Part shown: positions 61,256 through 64,000 of the stretch, in pieces
Layout of the letters: each line of letters begins with the position of its first letter
Numbering within the stretch: the first letter of the stretch is position 1
Assembly: GCA_965248545.1 (NCBI GenBank)
Contig: OZ252110.1
Coordinates: forward strand, 1,736,001-1,800,000
Direction of reading: 5' to 3'
From: Alteromonas_E sp965248545
GTDB taxonomy: Bacteria > Pseudomonadota > Gammaproteobacteria > Enterobacterales > Alteromonadaceae
Length of the DNA stretch: 64,000 nucleotides
Program-made: the position numbers and the translations under genes
Notes under the pieces: generated by a model
What the model was told of the DNA's origin: nothing
Seen by the model: the letters and a program-made list of their open reading frames with translations, nothing else
Database searches by the model: none

Positions 61256-62182
61256 CTAATTAATCGACACCGCAATACGATAGAGTCCCAAGCTGTTATC
61301 AAATTTTTCCGGGTCTTGCCCTTCTCGATTGGAGGTAAAATACAACCAATTATTGTCTCGGCTAACAAACGGACTGCCGTCTATACCTGAGCTATTAATA
61401 GTAGTGCCCATGTTTTCGGCTATTGTCCATTCGCCGTTCTGGCGATAACTAATGTAAAGATCAGTCATACCAAGAGCGTCACTCGCTTTCATGCGCGCGA
61501 ATATCAAGTAACTACCATCGCTAGCAACGAATGCATCTCCTTCCAATATGTCGCTATTGATCGAATGTCCTAGTCTCTGAGCTGGTTGATATTGGCCATT
61601 AACCAAATGGGAAACAAAGATATCGAGGTTTTGATCCTTGATGCGTCGCGCGAAATACAGATCACCATTGTTAGTGACACTTGGATAGAATTCATCGCTG
61701 ATTGAATTGATTGCGCTCGGCAAAGGTTTAGGAGTTGACCAAACCTGCTCTCCTTTCTCGCTCACATATAGATTGTAATCAGCCAGCTCGTCATTGCTGT
61801 CAAACGCAGATCTCGCTGAATAAAACAATCTTTCACCGTCAGGCGAAATCATTACATCGGTTCCTTGTAATGCTATTCCTTGAATACGCACAGGTTGAAT
61901 AGACTGGGCGATACCGTCGACCAGATTGGCTGTGTAGATGCCGATTCCAGAAAAATCCTCTGCTACCTGAGTAAAAAATAGCGTCTGCCCATCTGGACTA
62001 AGAGCATTGTTGAAGGTGGTGGAATCGAGGTTTAAGACCCGCTGCACTTGGCCATTGAAACCGTTGCTATTTGTCTCCGGGTGCTTAACTGAGCTGCTTT
62101 TGGAAGCCTGAACACTGGTACAAAACAATGTTGCCGCGACTAGCATTAAGCTAAAACCTTTTATAATCCTTTGCATATTCAA
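61256..62182 (-). CDS. Exported PD40/TolB-like beta-propeller protein
   Basis: 308 residues. Signal peptide ends at SVQASK (about 26). The body carries repeated blades such as FNNALSPDGQTLFFTQ, DVMISPDGERLFYSARS, FYPSVTNNGDLYFARRI, and SPFVSRDNNWLYFTSNREGQDPEKF. These are PD40/WD40-like repeats, as in TolB-type propellers. The role is probably protein interaction or binding in the periplasm; no partner is adjacent. Convergent with the M24 peptidase. Confidence 0.87.
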   Translation of the reverse strand: MNMQRIIKGFSLMLVAATLFCTSVQASKSSSVKHPETNSNGFNGQVQRVLNLDSTTFNNALSPDGQTLFFTQVAEDFSGIGIYTANLVDGIAQSIQPVRIQGIALQGTDVMISPDGERLFYSARSAFDSNDELADYNLYVSEKGEQVWSTPKPLPSAINSISDEFYPSVTNNGDLYFARRIKDQNLDIFVSHLVNGQYQPAQRLGHSINSDILEGDAFVASDGSYLIFARMKASDALGMTDLYISYRQNGEWTIAENMGTTINSSGIDGSPFVSRDNNWLYFTSNREGQDPEKFDNSLGLYRIAVSIN

Positions 62183-62405
62183 TCCTGTCTTATGAAGGAA
62201 CGTATACCGTATGCGATAGGCAATAGCGAACGTAAAATTCGCTTGAGATTGACAATAACGGAGTGCCTTTACTTGCTCTACGTGGGTTGATTAGCGGAAG
62301 TTCTCTCTCAGTGTTCAAGCTCCCACTATTGAGTCGCATGGATGTCACTTAAAATATTAGGGTATACTTGATGTACCGCGAAGACCATTTTATCGATAGG
62401 GAAAT

Positions 62406-62786
62406 ATGCACTTTCAGGCCCACGGCAATATAGATGTCACAATCGATAAGTTTTGCGTGATCGACAGACCGAATGCGGCATTCAATAAGGAAGGGATTGC
62501 TGCATTGCATGCAGAGATTCGCGATCGAGTAAAAACAGCCAATTTAGCCAAATGGCGATTAATCGAGATTTTATCGGAAGACGCTTATCCAACCCATGAC
62601 GCAGTAGACGACATTATTAACGCCTATGAACACTATGCGACACTGGGATGTACAGGTATTCACGTTGTATGCTCTGAATCTCAAAAGGCTGTGTTTTTAA
62701 AAATTACACAGCAAATCAGTATATCAATCTTCTTTTACGCTTCTGAGCCCGAGGCATTAGAAGCCAACAGAGCTTTTCTAAACTGA
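62406..62786 (+). CDS. Conserved-looking cytosolic protein, unknown
   Basis: 126 residues, AGGGAAAT before the ATG. No signal or membrane segment. The alternating helix/strand pattern (ITVDKF-like strand, EGIAALHAEIRDRVKTANLAKWRLIEILSE helix, then GIHVVCSESQKAVFLKI) resembles a STAS/SpoIIAA-like fold. No catalytic motif is visible. I do not recognise a named family; confidence in function is low although the frame is well-formed. Confidence 0.6.
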   Translation: MHFQAHGNIDVTIDKFCVIDRPNAAFNKEGIAALHAEIRDRVKTANLAKWRLIEILSEDAYPTHDAVDDIINAYEHYATLGCTGIHVVCSESQKAVFLKITQQISISIFFYASEPEALEANRAFLN

Positions 62787-62812
62787 ACATCATTGTTGGT
62801 ATCTCGAGCACA

Positions 62813-63415
62813 TTATTCTAGTCTCGCTCCCATACTCAGCCCGACGATCACTGCAATGCCAAATACTACGTACGCAATGTTTTTAAAATAAAGTGCAACT
62901 TTATAATAAGTATGCTCGTTGTCTCGTTTATCATAATGATCGACAACTTCAGCAATGAACATTACCGCTGCACATAGGATAGCTATGAACATTAACAGCG
63001 CAGATACCCCAGACAACACAATGCTGGTTCGTTTCGCAACCGGAACCCATAGTTCATCTATGTACAAACCATAACTGCCATATAAAATGATACTCAATGA
63101 CAGTAGCGCATTGGTGACTCTGTTCTTAAGTGGAATTTCGTTGGGAATGTAGTTGCCTTCTTTATCGTACTGTGGCTCCGGCGGGATACAGGTATATGTA
63201 GGTGTTTTTTCTTCTTCAGATTGCGGTTTATAGACGGATGCATAAGCGTTTTCAGTGAGCTGGAGACCGTCATTCGTTTGCTCAAGGAGGCCTTGGTCCT
63301 TCATGATGTCGGATAGTGCCTTGAATCTTTCTGGGAAACTTGATCGATCAATACTTTCGTATGCCTCAAGTAGCTCTACATGGGAATAATTATTGTAATC
63401 AGGACCATCAGTCAA
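62813..63415 (-). CDS. Membrane protein with N-terminal soluble region, unknown
   Basis: 200 residues. The first 100 are soluble, with SHVELLEAYESIDRSSFPERFKALSDIMKDQ, a short helical motif found at the start of several unrelated-looking membrane proteins, followed by a Pro/Tyr/Glu-rich linker. Then about three membrane segments: residues 104-118, 128-155 and 176-197. No enzyme motif. Function unknown. Confidence 0.65.
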   Translation of the reverse strand: MTDGPDYNNYSHVELLEAYESIDRSSFPERFKALSDIMKDQGLLEQTNDGLQLTENAYASVYKPQSEEEKTPTYTCIPPEPQYDKEGNYIPNEIPLKNRVTNALLSLSIILYGSYGLYIDELWVPVAKRTSIVLSGVSALLMFIAILCAAVMFIAEVVDHYDKRDNEHTYYKVALYFKNIAYVVFGIAVIVGLSMGARLE

Positions 63416-63593
63416 AGTGCGTTATCTCCATTAACATTTTTTAGAATTCCGTTTCAGACTCTTGTAGCGCGATTTAAAACCCGATGCATAATAACGCTAG
63501 TATTTTCTTAGGGTTCTTGAGCTAGTTGACTAACCAAAGGCCTTATTCGCAGCTTGTCAGCGTTCGACCTAGGCATAATAATCATTGGATGTG

Positions 63594-64000
63594 TTATTTC
63601 AGAAGGTGTTTATCAAACAAGTGGCCGAGTTTTTCGGTCTTCGTTTGCAAGTAATAGCGGTTGTCTTCGGTTAAGCCGTGGTCGATGGGTTTGCGCTCAA
63701 CAATATTGACGCCTAAATCTGCAAGTGCTTTTGCTTTGCGTGGATTGTTAGTCATTAGCACCACGTTTTTGACATTCAACGTCTCTAACATAAAGCCACA
63801 GATTGAGTACTCGCGCAGATCGGCGTCGAACCCAAGGTGAAGATTTGCTTCGACTGTATCTAGGCCGGTATCTTGCAGTTGATACGCTTTGATTTTATTC
63901 AAAAGTCCGATACCACGTCCTTCTTGGCGCAGATACAGCAACACACCTTTGCCGTGTTCAACGATGTTTTGCAATGCTCGCTCAAGTTGAAAACCGCAGT
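63594..64000 (-). CDS. ribA: GTP cyclohydrolase II, C-terminal part (5' end outside window)
   Basis: 135 residues visible, running to the right edge: the frame continues as CGFQLERALQN at 63997-63966. RibA opens GTP to start riboflavin synthesis. The active-site region LYLRQEGRGIGLLNKIKAYQLQD, DTVEANLHLGFDADLREY and the C-terminal MTNNPRKAKALADLGVNIVERKPI are clear, and the zinc Cys in CGF belongs to the site whose other ligands lie beyond the edge. It is RibA type with no fused RibB visible. The C-terminus ends normally. Confidence 0.93.
   Translation of the reverse strand, partial: CGFQLERALQNIVEHGKGVLLYLRQEGRGIGLLNKIKAYQLQDTGLDTVEANLHLGFDADLREYSICGFMLETLNVKNVVLMTNNPRKAKALADLGVNIVERKPIDHGLTEDNRYYLQTKTEKLGHLFDKHLLK

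Overview
The window looks like chromosomal DNA of a marine gammaproteobacterium, most likely of the Alteromonadales or a close relative. Support for this: a hemC-hemD-hemX-hemY cluster and a gmk-rpoZ-spoT-trmH block in gammaproteobacterial order, PomAB-type (sodium-driven) stator genes, several TonB-dependent receptors, and a fatty acyl reductase whose layout recalls the Marinobacter wax-ester enzyme. I see no tRNA or rRNA genes, no CRISPR array, no transposase and no phage genes. Both edge genes are cut: a tryptophan-halogenase-like gene on the left and ribA on the right.

Layout. 0-5 kb: two flavin-dependent tryptophan-halogenase-like genes, tail to tail, and a TonB-dependent receptor behind two LacI-type palindromic operators; this looks like the edge of a nutrient (perhaps sugar) uptake locus. 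5-10 kb: an orphan periplasmic binding protein and hemC-D-X-Y, with a perfect FNR/Anr-type box between hemC and a divergent Na/phosphate cotransporter-like gene. 10-15.5 kb: that transporter, a YHS protein, a delta-class carbonic anhydrase, a PEP-CTERM-like exported protein, a carboxylesterase and cyaY. 15.5-20 kb: gmk, rpoZ, spoT, ridA, trmH. recG, which in E. coli follows trmH, lies 11 kb further on at 31.2 kb. The insert between them is flanked by two paralogous periplasmic peroxiredoxin-like genes. It holds a PadR/membrane-protein pair with paired operators, pomB-pomA in reversed order, orphan binding proteins, a halohydrin-dehalogenase-like SDR whose catalytic Tyr is Pro, a GH16 glycosidase, a second PEP-CTERM-like protein, a Tat-exported TRAP-type binding protein and an orphan terminator.

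31-45 kb: recG, rsmJ, a Prx5-like peroxiredoxin, a BaiN/YhiN flavoprotein, a secreted alpha/beta hydrolase and a hybrid histidine kinase. These are followed by a TonB receptor with three His/Asp-rich loops under a strong candidate Zur box (probable zinc uptake), then an ECF sigma / HEAT-like anti-sigma / DUF4097 operon. 45-52 kb: a wax-ester module made of a two-domain fatty acyl-CoA/ACP reductase and a WS/DGAT acyltransferase. It faces a desaturase fused to its own reductase and ferredoxin, which has a divergent AraC-type regulator. 52-64 kb: mixed metabolic and exported proteins (flavin monooxygenase-like enzyme, M14 and M24 peptidases, DsrE-like, DUF1439, DcsG-like ATP-grasp, PhzF, DUF3300, PD40 propeller), two unknown proteins and the 3' part of ribA.

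The most interesting points are the Tyr-to-Pro halohydrin-dehalogenase homologue, the Zur box on a His-loop receptor, the palindromic operators at the halogenase/TonB locus, the FNR box at hemC, the interrupted trmH-recG block flanked by peroxiredoxin paralogues, and the fused desaturase beside the wax-ester genes. Assignments come from motif and family recognition by eye; no database search was run.
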